From Morchella semilibera (Eukaryota; Ascomycota; Pezizomycetes; Pezizales; Morchellaceae), in contig CM018604.1 in NCBI GenBank assembly GCA_009192285.1, positions 3,410,001 through 3,474,000 on the forward strand: a stretch of 64,000 nt of DNA, given 5' to 3'. Within the stretch, counting starts at the first letter, position 1. The number at the start of each line of letters is the position of its first letter. Shown in pieces: positions 1 to 10,510 of the stretch. The notes under the pieces were generated by a model, which made no database searches, was not told where the DNA came from, and saw only the letters and a program-made list of their open reading frames with translations. Both the position numbers and the translations under genes were made by a program.

Positions 1-299
1 GGTGATTACAGCCGCTGATGGAGGTAGAGTGGCGAGGAGCGGAAGATGCGTGGCACTAGATATAGCTTTTAGTCGACGTATATGTGGTCTAGACTCTTGA
101 TAGAACTTTTTTTTATTTATTCCCAAGGTGAAAGAACGCTTTCAGCTACACAGACCAAACAACAAGGAAGAACTACACGGACCTACACAAATCTCAAAAT
201 GTCAAAAAAATACATGATATCCGGTAGCCATGTAGTTCGTTCCGCAACTCAGACATGCCATCCCATGTCCGTGACAAAGCAGAAACCCCGCCGTCTAAC

Positions 300-1148
300 C
301 TACTCGTCCTCCATATCATACTCCTCCCCCGAGAGACCGCTGTCGTACATATTCTCCGACGCAAAGTCGGGGGACGACGGCACCACCGAGTCGGCGTAGT
401 GGAAGGCAGCGGGGTCGTCCTCGACCAGAGGTACCTTGTTGTAGTCGATGGGTGTAACCTTGTAGTTGATCCCGCGCGTCGCCGACTTCCTACCGTCGAC
501 ATTACCAGGGGCTCTGTGCCCGCCGGTACTAGTGCGGCGGCGCTTCGTGGGGGGTGTGATGTCAGGGGCGGCCTCGAGTGGTTCGGCGGTCTTGGAGCTT
601 ACAGCAGCGATAGGAGCTTTGTCGCTCTTCTGGGTGCGTGGGCGCTTCGAGCCTGTAAGCTTTGTGGTCTCGGCGGCGCGGTCCTTTGCTTTTGCCTTGC
701 TGGGGATGGTGGTCTGCTCTGCCCTCGCGGTGGTCCAGGCCTCTGCACATGCCCCCGGGGGGGCCTCGGCGACAACTTCCTTGCCTTTGCTAGTGTCTGC
801 AGGTAAAGCAACCTCCTCGCCAACCAGGGCTTGCGGTGCAGTAACAGCTGTATCTTTAGGCGGGTTCTGGTCAGGGATGACGGTGGGGGCTCCAAAGACG
901 ATGGAGAAGTCGGCCGGAGTTGCAGCATTCAGGGTCATTGCGCGGAATGAGGCGAGTAGCTGTGCACGAATTGTGATGTATGCATCCGCGTAATCGGCTG
1001 GGATGGTGAGGATGGTGCCCTCGATCTCAATTGATACGGTGCGTTCTAGTCCTCCGGTGTTTGTATCGATGGTCCCGGCAACCACACGCTTAGAAGGATT
1101 GAGTTTGCCATCCCCGAGCGACCGGGCCGAGGAGCCTGCTGGAGGCAT
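300..1148 (-). CDS. Hypothetical nuclear-type protein, PAD-motif family, paralog 1
   Basis: I do not recognise this gene. The preferred start is the ATG at 1148, giving 282 residues. The same frame is open further upstream, but that extension looks like untranslated leader. The N-terminal third (about residues 20-95) is predicted ordered and contains 'IEGTILTIPADYADAY' followed by a helix and an FGAPT motif. It aligns with the protein at 1631-2377 (IDGYLFHLPADPAEG, then RA, S-RA and FG). The middle is low-complexity, Ala/Lys/Thr-rich, with two basic clusters that look like nuclear localisation signals (SKRPRTQKSDK and PTKRRRTS). The C-terminus is acidic (GEEYDMEDE). A chromatin or nuclear role is only inference from the basic patches. 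The gene lies head-to-tail with its paralog on the same strand, which suggests a local duplication. No intron is needed to read it. Confidence 0.6.
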   Translation of the reverse strand: MPPAGSSARSLGDGKLNPSKRVVAGTIDTNTGGLERTVSIEIEGTILTIPADYADAYITIRAQLLASFRAMTLNAATPADFSIVFGAPTVIPDQNPPKDTAVTAPQALVGEEVALPADTSKGKEVVAEAPPGACAEAWTTARAEQTTIPSKAKAKDRAAETTKLTGSKRPRTQKSDKAPIAAVSSKTAEPLEAAPDITPPTKRRRTSTGGHRAPGNVDGRKSATRGINYKVTPIDYNKVPLVEDDPAAFHYADSVVPSSPDFASENMYDSGLSGEEYDMEDE

Positions 1149-1630
1149 TTGGAGGGACAAGATATGAAAGGTATAGATGGAGAGTTGCCGATGGTAGAGA
1201 TTTAGAAGCGTGGGGAGATGGGTTGAGAGATGAAGTTTGAATGGACGGTGGACGTGGTGGAAGATGTTGTTTGCGAGACCCCTCACGATGGAGGGCACGC
1301 ATTTGCCTGACGCCTAGGTAAGTTGAACAAAGAATTAATGCATGACGCAGGCGACGGAAGAGTCAAAATCAAACCCCTTTCAACAAACTATGGAAATATA
1401 TTTTACTCCTAAGGTTTTGAAACCTTCATGTACATATTGCTCGTGGGGGGGTTGAGCAATCCCGCAACCTACACGATAACACGGTTGGTGACCCACATGT
1501 CGATATCGCAGCTCAGGGATCAAATGTGAGAACTACTCTCAGACCCTATTATGAGTAGGAGCCAGGAGACAAAAGAGCACGGCAGCAAACCAATGTTCCA
1601 ACGGAGGTGACCCTCACCATGAAAACGTAT
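1149..1630. other. Intergenic spacer between the two PAD-motif paralogs
   Basis: About 480 bases between the start of the first gene and the stop of the second. No further coding region, RNA gene or repeat is visible. It must hold the promoter of the 282-residue gene, but I see no clear TATA box. Confidence 0.5.
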
Positions 1631-2377
1631 CTATACAAACCCACACAACAATCCCGGCCTAGCATAACAACGACTACACTTCCTGGCCAACAAAAGTGGG
1701 TCATCACAGGCAGAAAGAACTTTGCAGATGCTCCCAGTGTAGATGCACCGCTTGCAACTCTGTTCTCCCTTCAGAACCCTTGTATCGGCACGCTCTCCTC
1801 CGAGTGTTATCATTCCTTCAATATAGCTTCCAATCACCCATGAGGGTGGCATTTGGGTCATTCTAATAGCGGTGCGGATATCCTTATAGTCTCCCAGGAA
1901 TCCGTTCATCTTGGACCCGGCGTTCGATACCATCTGGTTGAGTTTGCTCCGTTCAAACCCTTTGCAGCCGTCATCAAACTTGCGTTTCCGGGATTCGATG
2001 ATCTCAGCGCCATGTACAGGTTCCTTACCCGCGTCAATCCCATTTCCCCCCTCACACGGTTGGATCCGTACGGGTATCGTATCAGGATCCTGTTGCACAA
2101 CTATAGGCCCCTCAGCTTTGGGTTCGGACCTGACACCACCTGTCTCTGCCGATACACCACCGAATGTAATTGCGCGTTCCCTCGCGGTGGAGTTTCCAGC
2201 AATGACTGCCCGATAGGAAGAGATGACCAGTGCCCGAACATAATTGAACCCCTCAGCAGGGTCAGCCGGGAGATGGAACAAATACCCATCAATGTTGACC
2301 AGATTATTGTCACGCCTCACGGCCGGAACGAGGCATCTGGCTGCATCTTGGGCGCTTACTTTGGTCGAATGAGACAT
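1631..2377 (-). CDS. Hypothetical protein, PAD-motif family, paralog 2 with Cys-rich C-terminus
   Basis: I do not recognise this gene by name. The start chosen is the ATG at 2377 (MSHSTKVSAQ), giving 248 residues; an earlier in-frame start would add 16 unrelated residues. Residues about 10-75 align with the neighbour at 300-1148: a VNIDGYLFHLPAD motif, then RALVISSYRAV, then ITFGG. The C-terminal third differs completely. It carries a cysteine-rich stretch (CKRC, six residues, C, then CSRC and a final C) that could bind zinc, where the paralog has an acidic tail. A TATA-like CTATATAC lies about 30 bases upstream of the ATG. The reading frame is open throughout. A DNA- or protein-binding role is guesswork based on the cysteines. 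Confidence 0.6.
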   Translation of the reverse strand: MSHSTKVSAQDAARCLVPAVRRDNNLVNIDGYLFHLPADPAEGFNYVRALVISSYRAVIAGNSTARERAITFGGVSAETGGVRSEPKAEGPIVVQQDPDTIPVRIQPCEGGNGIDAGKEPVHGAEIIESRKRKFDDGCKGFERSKLNQMVSNAGSKMNGFLGDYKDIRTAIRMTQMPPSWVIGSYIEGMITLGGERADTRVLKGEQSCKRCIYTGSICKVLSACDDPLLLARKCSRCYARPGLLCGFV

Positions 2378-5300
2378 GAAGAGTATGGTGGGGTATATTG
2401 CCGGTGTATATAGCTGACAGTTCATTTGTCGTGTGTGGTATAGAGGAAAAGGGGTAGAAGGTGTAATGGATATGAGAATAGAATCAGAAGAGTACAGATA
2501 AGCAATCAGTGTTTATATGACATAAGAATAAATGAATTCCCAGAGTTCCTCCCGCCAACACCATAGAAGCCAGATATTTCTAGACATACTCTACCTTGCA
2601 CCATTGCGAGCTTCGAGTCGGTTGATGGCTAAACGGGCAGTCTACTAACTGGCTCGCCGAATACACTGGTTTACGACCGGAGAGGGTAATGGAACATGTT
2701 CCGGTTTGGATAGAGCTCACGCGCGTGGGGTGTTGCTCTGGCGCTGCGTCTTTCTCGCTCTGCGGAGTGGGGACGGGTCCCCCGAGGGCTTCTGTTGTGC
2801 GATGTATACATGTGTATTTGGTGTGATGGGTGCTTTAATATCTTATTGGTTCATATTTCACAAAATTGAACCACACCACCAACATAAAAACCGATGGGGT
2901 CTGAGAACGAGACTAAGTGTCAGGATAGTTGGTAAAGTTTTGCATCGCGTAGCACGCTCTAAATCCTAGAATCAATTCAACTAACGATTCCCCCACTATG
3001 GGAACTACCTAGAATCAATTCAACTAACGATTCCCCCACTATGGGAACTATCACCCTCGACGCAGGTGTGTTCTCAGTCCGCCAAGAGCTCCGGCATTTC
3101 CAACTGCAACACGTAGTAATCGATACTCGGATAAGAACGAGACGGTTGAGGACTGGATGAAGGGTGTATATATTGAAGGACGGACGTAACTAGGCGGGGA
3201 GCTGGCTTGCGCGGCGGTCAATCTGGGCAAATGCGGTATGTGTTGGAGGGGTGGGGGGGGGGCGCTATCTTTAACGTGATTGTGGACAGGAATAAGCATG
3301 TTACCACTACAATCTGTGGAAAATATCCCGAGAGCGGTCGTCTCTGTAGGTTAAGGAGGTGGTCGGGATCATCTGTGTTTTTCTGAATGGATATTCATAC
3401 GCTCATCGGCTCTTGGAAAATTATAGGAGTAGAGCTCTCGAGTAATTAATTTTCCCCAGAGTCAAACAAAGCTGCATCTAAAGTAATTCGCTTGAGACGT
3501 AGTTTCATGTTACATGCACGGTTGGGCTGCAGGACAAGCCGTGGCGGTAGCTGGTAGAAGGGATACCACTAGAGGTAAATCTTGTTTTGCGGCGTAGACG
3601 CATCTTTTCTACGCTCTATTGCCTCATAGCCATGCATATATTCCTAAGTCTGCCCATGTCAGTTAAGTTCATAAATAAAGTTTCCATCCTGCTACATAAT
3701 AGGACTCTTCACACTGTACTTACTGCTTAAGGTTAAAGCTCTCAGCTAGGGGAGTATGGGTATGTATCCTGACCCCTCTGGCTTCTGTCAAGCCAGTATT
3801 GCCAGTCGTCAAGCCTCTGTACCATCATCTAAACGGGAAAATGCTACCCCGCTGCTAAACAATCCCTGGGTTCAAGAATATTGACGGTGGGAGCGTTGAG
3901 ACGGTGTAGGCCTTTTCTGCTCCTGGGTCGGCGATGGCTCAACAATGTGGTGCTCCAGGGGACGCAGCTAGTCCAGATCCTTGGAACGAACAAAGAGTTC
4001 TACAGATGAGTGTATGCTCAGGGGGTATATCCTATGCACTATATGGTCTTGTCAGTGTCGTATATCACGAGAAAATAGTAAACGGAGGGGCTGTTTTTAT
4101 ATACCCCCGGCTTGCCAGCTAAACAAATAACGATACGCCTCGTGAACCACGCTCCTTTCCGCTTCCAACACCGATACCGCTCATAGCATTTAGAGTGCAG
4201 TTGTTTGCGAGAAAAACTGTCTGCACCTCCGACGAGGAAATTATTGTAGTGCGGGGTACCAGCAGTACTGTAATATGTGGCTGTAAGATTCAGCACGGCC
4301 CAAACATAACACACTTAGGATGCCTTAAATTTACCTAGCAAACTCAATAATAAGAGATGTAGGCTGTACATGCGCAGCCTCTGAGCGGTTGATTACGAGT
4401 TCGAGTGTTTCGTGGGGGTGGGAATACACCTCCCAAGAGTGTTGTATTGGAAAGCAGACACACGCCATGTTGTTCTCCATCGACGGTTTATTCTTGTTCG
4501 ATGGCCTACTGGACCATTATCCACGGCGCCTGCTCTCTCTGTCCCTCTGCGTACCTCTCCAATCCATCTTACCCTGCCTTTTTAGTTTTTTACGCACTTA
4601 CTTACTTACTCCCTCCTTTTTCCTTTTTTCCTTTAACTTTTTTTTTTCCTTTTTTGCATTCCTTCAGTGGATCCCTATATCGGAGCCCCCCACCTCTCTT
4701 CTACCCTAAAGTGTGCTGCTACATCACCTAAGAAGGAAGACGACCTGGCCACTCAACACCGCGCACATACAGAGCCACACACACCTTCACCAGCAAAAAA
4801 CAAACCATTCCCCCAAACTACCAGGCCCGTCCTATGCTCAACAGCTACTAGCCTACACAGACCTCACAGTTCCAGCAGCTACCCCCCCCCCCCGCAACAA
4901 CCTACATTCCCGCCGACTCCCACCATGTTTTGCGAGACAAACGTGATCCCCCCCCCCCTCTTAGCACAGCATCCAGCCTCAATGTCCCAACTGGTTCAAT
5001 TCGGAAAGAAAAATGCTACACCTCAGGCTTACAAGTTTCCGGGCAAACTAGAAACGTAGGAAGGCTGGTCCTCCCCCCCCTGTCCTCCGGAAGCTTGAAG
5101 AGGCTCGATGTCTAGACTGTTTGGGGAGGAATATCACGGAAAGACACCTACCCTCGAGCAAATCCATGCACGACAAACAGAAGAACACACTTTTGATCTT
5201 CAATCTCTATTTCAATATCGCATGTTCACCTAACCGCCGACCGCCCCCCACGACGAAAACCAAACCATGCCCGCCTTCTCACTCGACCGCCACATTGCAA

Positions 5301-5571
5301 CATCCTCACCTTGGCCATCATTACTCGCCATGTAGCACCCTTGACTGCCGCACTGATAGATCTCTGCCCGGTCTTGGAAAAACAACTCTCATATCTCAGA
5401 ATAGGAATCAACAGCGCATAGGAAAGCTCACTAAAGACTGGGTATCATTACTAAAGTACAGTCAACTGGACAGAAGATATATATACGGCAAAACTCGGCA
5501 TGGTACATCTCCGGAGTGAAAGGTAAGACACCAGCTCCTAACCACTCACCCCTCGCCAACGTTCAACCTAT
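2378..5571. other. Gene-free stretch with a short tandem duplication and a pyrimidine-rich tract
   Basis: No convincing gene. Open frames at 4389-5059 fall in a C/T-rich tract (about 4540-5060, with runs of T and C) and have proline/serine-rich translations typical of low-complexity DNA. A 43-bp tandem duplication sits at 2965-3050 (listed separately). The rest shows nothing I can name. Confidence 0.5.
2965..3050. repeat. 43-bp tandem duplication
   Basis: Two adjacent copies of a 43-base unit starting CCTAGAATCAATTCAACTAA, at 2965-3007 and 3008-3050. They look identical by eye, so the duplication is recent. It lies in noncoding DNA. Confidence 0.9.
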
Positions 5572-6264
5572 CTAGAGCCATGCCCAGCTAATCTTAACCC
5601 TCCCTAGCCCCTCCGCAGCCAAAACCTCAAAGAGCTCCAGACTGAAATCAAGGTCCTCCGCTTTACATTCCGCGCAGCGATCAACCACCGTCGCCACCAC
5701 GGACACGTTCTTGCCCGTCTCCTCCCGTACACGTGTGGCCCAGACCTTTTTTCCGCAAAGCGGGTTGGCATTCGGATTTGTCCCGACCTGGGCGGCATCG
5801 AAGACAATGTGTGAGACGGCGACGATCGCTTCGGTGGAGGTGGACGTGACACCGCAGGCCCCCAAGCCTGGCGCGTAGTAGGTTGCGTCGCCGGTGTTAA
5901 GGGATTTGTTGGACGGGTTTGGGATGTAGGAGCTCGTCCTACGGTACTGGTCAACGCGTGGTCAATCAAGGATAGGGAGGGAAACATACCCCCCGCGTTT
6001 GCCGACAGTCAGCCCGATCGCCAGCCCGAGGATCAACGCAAGCAGCGCCAGCGCCGCAACTAGGAAGGCAAGAAGAAAGGCATTGCGACGGAATCCAAAA
6101 TACGTCCTGTTGCTATTAAGGGGAAGATGCTGCGGGAACCACGAGGGTAGTGTCAAGCCCGCGAGGACGACGGGGGCTCGGTGGCGCTTTATGGACTCCT
6201 GTTCCTGTTCTGAGGGCGGCAGATTGACTGTTGACGCCTTATCCGTCGCTTGGAGTGCGTCCAT
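5572..6264 (-). CDS. Membrane-anchored RlpA-like double-psi beta-barrel (barwin/expansin-fold) protein
   Basis: Two exons, 5990-6264 and 5572-5938, joined across a 51-bp intron with a GTATGT donor and a CCGTAG acceptor. The join keeps frame and gives 213 residues from the ATG at 6264. Residues 1-60 are a cytoplasmic-type hydrophilic arm with basic residues (FGFRRN) just before a strong membrane helix at about 61-87, so a type II, N-in topology is likely. After a Ser/Asn-rich linker, residues about 105-213 form the barrel domain: GDATYYAPGLGACG, then VSHIVFD, NPLCGKK, VVDRCAEC and DLDFSLELF. The conserved cysteines and VVDRC motif are those of fungal RlpA-like and barwin/expansin-related proteins. 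These usually act in or on the cell wall, and here the domain would face outside. No enzymatic activity can be assumed. The gene stands alone. Confidence 0.88.
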
Positions 6265-9200
6265 TGTGGGTTGGGTCTGGTCGCAAGTTCGTGGTGATGT
6301 TTGTCTTGAGCTTGGAGGTCTCGTGCGTGATCGTGTCGCGGGGGGGGGGCGCGCTGGAGGGGTTAGGCGAGAATGCAGGGCAGGGGTGTGGCGTCGGCGC
6401 GTAACCAAACCAGGGCATGAGCTTAATTTCTTCCCAGAGTGTGGGGGCTGGGAGCGTGCGAAGGGTTGATTCGTTGAGATTGCTGTATGAGTTAGGCGAG
6501 GGCAACCTTTCTCAGGTGTGGCGATGACCCAAACGGGCAGAGATCGATTGCTACAAAGACTGCCGTGTTTGCTTGCCCGAAGGCTCTGCTACTGTTACTA
6601 TCTGCCCCTTGGCCCTTGCACCCCACAAAGCTTATCCCTACAGGGGTCATATGCTTTGCTGCAGGAACGAACTCTCTGACACCCCGCACGAGAAAAAAAA
6701 GACAAAAAACGACTCCACCACGGTACCTACGATAGTAAAACCTTGCGCCGCCTGTTGCGCACAAAAAATGGAGGCAGATGGATGTTTTTGTTTTGGCAAT
6801 ATACAAAGGCCATCAATTTCGGGTATATAACCCCCGCTTAGCCTCTGGGGAGGACTAAGCCTAAGAGTCCTACGAACATCGTTAATCTTAGGTTACACAA
6901 TATCGGGTCGAGCGCCTATTCTACGTGTGTAGGCAGCAGAAGAATATTCGCTTCTTCTAATACGCGCCCCTTCCTATGAGGACCACCTTCCGGAACGATA
7001 TCGTCAAGCATAAGGACTTAAAAACTTATATCGTCGGGGACATGGTTGGAAACCTGCTCTGGTTTGCGGATGCTGGAATAATCCGCTGTTGTTAACCTTC
7101 ACTGGGAATTTTAGGGGAAGAATATTACGCCGGACCCCACTCTCCGGCGCCCTATGTTGAAACGCCACTGAAAATACTCCGATTTTATTTAAGCATCTAC
7201 AATCACGCCGGTAGGTTGCCGCCTCCCTTGCGCATTAATAGGGTAATGCCATCTCCGGTGCCTGGTGTCGTTAAGCAGCCAGTAATCCCATACGCTCATC
7301 ACCGCATTCAATGGCGGGCGCGTCTCTCCATTGTCTTACATCGTCGCCTCTGGAACCTGCGTAGTAGACTTTTTCCATCAGAATTCACCGTCGCAGTCGG
7401 CGGGAAGCAGCGGCTAATGAAGTTAACTAGTACCAGCATTTACAAAATCAGCTCACATCTTGGCAAGCGACGAGAACCCGTGCGGAATATCATTCAAGAC
7501 TACTTCCGTCTTTCTTTTTTTTTTGTTTACTCCATACTCGCATCCAGCCTTTAGGCTATGGCGGCGTACTACAATCTAGGCTTCACTTGGAGGGTTCGGT
7601 CCTAAGGACCTAATGGGGTACCCCAACCGAAAACTAAATCCCGCCATTTCCACTTAGCCACACTCCCCCACATAGATTACTTCCGTCTGTATACCTCTCG
7701 CTGCGTCTTGCTGCGTATTACTCGTTCAAGTACCTCACGACCAATCATATCAACATCCAAGGGTGTGTATATACCTATTTTACCTCTCCCACTGTATACG
7801 AGGGATTAACAAGATTTGACCAGATATTGGTTCATCTCGATACCTGTTCTGTCATGGCCCTCTTAGGCTATCTCAGAACTTTATTACTTACATATTTACC
7901 TACTCCAGTGGTCGCAGGTCCTAGTAAATATACTTACGCCGCCTCTCCCGCCCCCACAGACAGCTACATAGAACGAGGAGATAGCATCATCGGCAGACTA
8001 CGGGCACCTAACAGGCGGATTTGCATAATTATGGAAACGCATATTCCGCCACATGTAGCCATCAACCACGATTAAGCCCCGAATGGTATTGCCAGGCTAC
8101 AAAAATAACTCCGCACGCGCGTAGCTACCAGAGGTTTCATCTTTATACGACAGAATCTTAAATCAGGAATAACAATTTCAGAGCTTGCTAACGCTACAGG
8201 AATAGAGCGATCTCTTCCATATATTACAGTCGTTGAGATATACTAACTCGTGGAGTCTGGGTTGTCGTTAGGTGCGTAGTTATTTTTATAACCTGCCAGG
8301 ACGATATATGGCCTACAATAACACCGCCCTTCCCCTCATTCACCACCAGATAACTGGAGTGCCAAACACCTCCAGCCCTCAATGGAGGAGGAATTGTAGT
8401 TGCATATTGATTTGTTTGTGGGCAAGCGGAAACCTGCAACCCAGGTCTTGGTGCTATCAGGGTTAGTAAAAATTGAGTATCATCACAGAGAGTGTTTTAC
8501 TCGCCCTTACTTCATGCACAACCGTTTGTATATAAGTCGCTAGCAATTACATTCCAACAGAACTGGAGAAGTGACAATTATTGCATTCAACATATAATTG
8601 AAATACATTATCGGAGGGCTCAAATGTAGGTGTGGAGTAGCAGTACCTAATAGGATAATCAAAAGAAGAATTCAACTTCCCTTGAATACATTAGTACAAG
8701 GATGTTCCTATCCATACAGGCGAGGAAATCTAATATAAATCTAAAAGTGGAATTTTTTTTTCATTATTGGAAGTAAAACCTAACGCTCTATGCTAGCACC
8801 ATATATATGGGCTGCAGTTTTGAGTTTCCTTATCTACAGCCACTCTTCAAAAGTGTTCATGATTCATATATAAGACAGCCAGCGCCCAATGTTGCCTACG
8901 GAGTTGAAAAGGAACTCAAATGTACCTATAGAATTATAGACTATAGAAGCCTGATAACAGAGCATAAAAACGCCATGAACACCTGATACCGATTTTAGCC
9001 CCCGTTAAGTACTGGTGGCTTGACATTTTAAACGTTTCAATGCACAGTTTGATAACTAATTTGAGCCGCACATGTCATATTAAATCCGAATCACGAACAC
9101 TTTTGATGAGTGGCTGTACCATCTCTCCGAAGAGCTCCTGGGTTACGCAACAGATACCAACTATATCAAGTAGCTCCCTCAGTCTATTATACCAGCACAA

Positions 9201-10162
9201 AAGTACAAGCTTCGTTACGCTTCTCCTAATTATAGCTCAATTTCTCCAAACGCTTCTTCCTGGCAACAAATATAATATCAGAACGTATACCAGCGCTCAT
9301 ATTGTTATTACAGTTGGAAAATGATTTAATTATAATATTAAACTATTACATTAGCGACAGGCATAATACAACGTTTCCAAGACTTAGAGATACCGGATTG
9401 AAGCCCCTCTGATATTTTAATATCAGTTCACATTTACATCAATTATCAGGTACTAGCTACGAAAGCCCGATCTACTAGTCAAACCTTCTATATTCAGCCC
9501 TAGGCTCGGAAGTGGAGATACATTAAATTTCTTGGTTTCGAGATATTCGATGTAGCGATAATGCTATCTTAAACATATACCTTCCTTTTTCGCAACTGGT
9601 ATTCTGTAACCAGCACCCCCCGCCCCCGGGACAGCAGTAACCTTCTATACCTCACTCTGTCGGCAGGTCCCTGATCCCCCTTGAAAGAAATTCTCATGTG
9701 GCTTAATCAACGTATCTCATTATCTCTCTTGTATTATAATTGACCCCGCATAGGAATCTCAACCCCCCATTAGAGAGGCTCAGCTTTCACAGATCAGGAC
9801 ATAATGATACATATATCTGCTTTTGGCCACTCGTATTCTTACACCGCTACCACCCTGTAGGCCTAGGGATCTGCCTGGAAATGCAACAATGTATCTTATT
9901 CGCAGTGCCGAAGCAGGAACAGTACCCCTCGATATCAGGAGATTCCATATTGCGATACCTCAGGTCCCCCGGCCAGTAAAATGCTGGGGGAACCAACTCA
10001 CCTAGCCATAGGGTTGGTCGGTATGCTTCAGCATTGGATGCAGTGGCTGCTTCTCATCTTGCGCCACGTAGAGATTCTCGAATAAATCTGATCAGACATG
10101 TATGAGCAGGGCTGGTACAAAGTACCTATCGTAAACGGACAGTTTCTCCATCACCCCTTTAA
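6265..10162. other. Gene-free stretch
   Basis: Nearly 3.9 kb in which I find no gene, RNA gene or clear mobile element. Open frames such as 7216-7554 and 9040-9324 have no recognisable domain and no supporting codon pattern. AT-rich parts around 8500-9500 look like old degraded sequence. Confidence 0.5.
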
Positions 10163-10510
10163 CTAGGATGCTCCACCCGAAAAGCCGGCTGCTTGAGTTG
10201 TTCCCTCCCTCATCCTGAGTAAGGCTATCGCTGCGCGAGCCAGAAAACTAGTGGGAGATGCCTCCATGGTTCCTGCAAATAGTATCTCTAAACCATTTCC
10301 TCGGTCTTCTAAGCATGACTGTTGTGTAAGTGCAAGTCTTCTGTCGGAATGTCGGCGTTGTTCCATTTTCGGCCTGATTTTACCACTAGACCAGAATTCT
10401 TCTCCTGATAGCAGTCTCTTGGGCCTTTTAGCAGGGAACCCATCCGCGGCCCGGGAATAATATGTCTCTTCTCTGTCAGGTGTATCGGAATATGCCGCGC
10501 TACCTTTCAT
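10163..10510 (-). CDS. Possible small hypothetical protein (115 residues)
   Basis: An ATG-initiated frame of 115 residues in an otherwise empty region. It is rich in charged residues, with a basic patch (FPAKRPKRLLSGEE) and an Ala/Leu-rich helical segment near the end (FLARAAIALLRMREGT). I recognise no family. It could equally be a chance open frame or a decayed exon, since no neighbour or splice signal supports it. Confidence 0.22.
   Translation of the reverse strand: MKGSAAYSDTPDREETYYSRAADGFPAKRPKRLLSGEEFWSSGKIRPKMEQRRHSDRRLALTQQSCLEDRGNGLEILFAGTMEASPTSFLARAAIALLRMREGTTQAAGFSGGAS

Noticed and set aside
255-993. Plus-strand frames of 175-183 residues opposite the 282-residue gene
   Set aside because: They are mirror frames of the minus-strand gene, with Cys/Gly-rich translations and no domain.
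4389-5059. Proline/serine-rich frames in several phases
   Set aside because: They fall in a C/T-rich low-complexity tract, overlap each other in different frames and have no domain.
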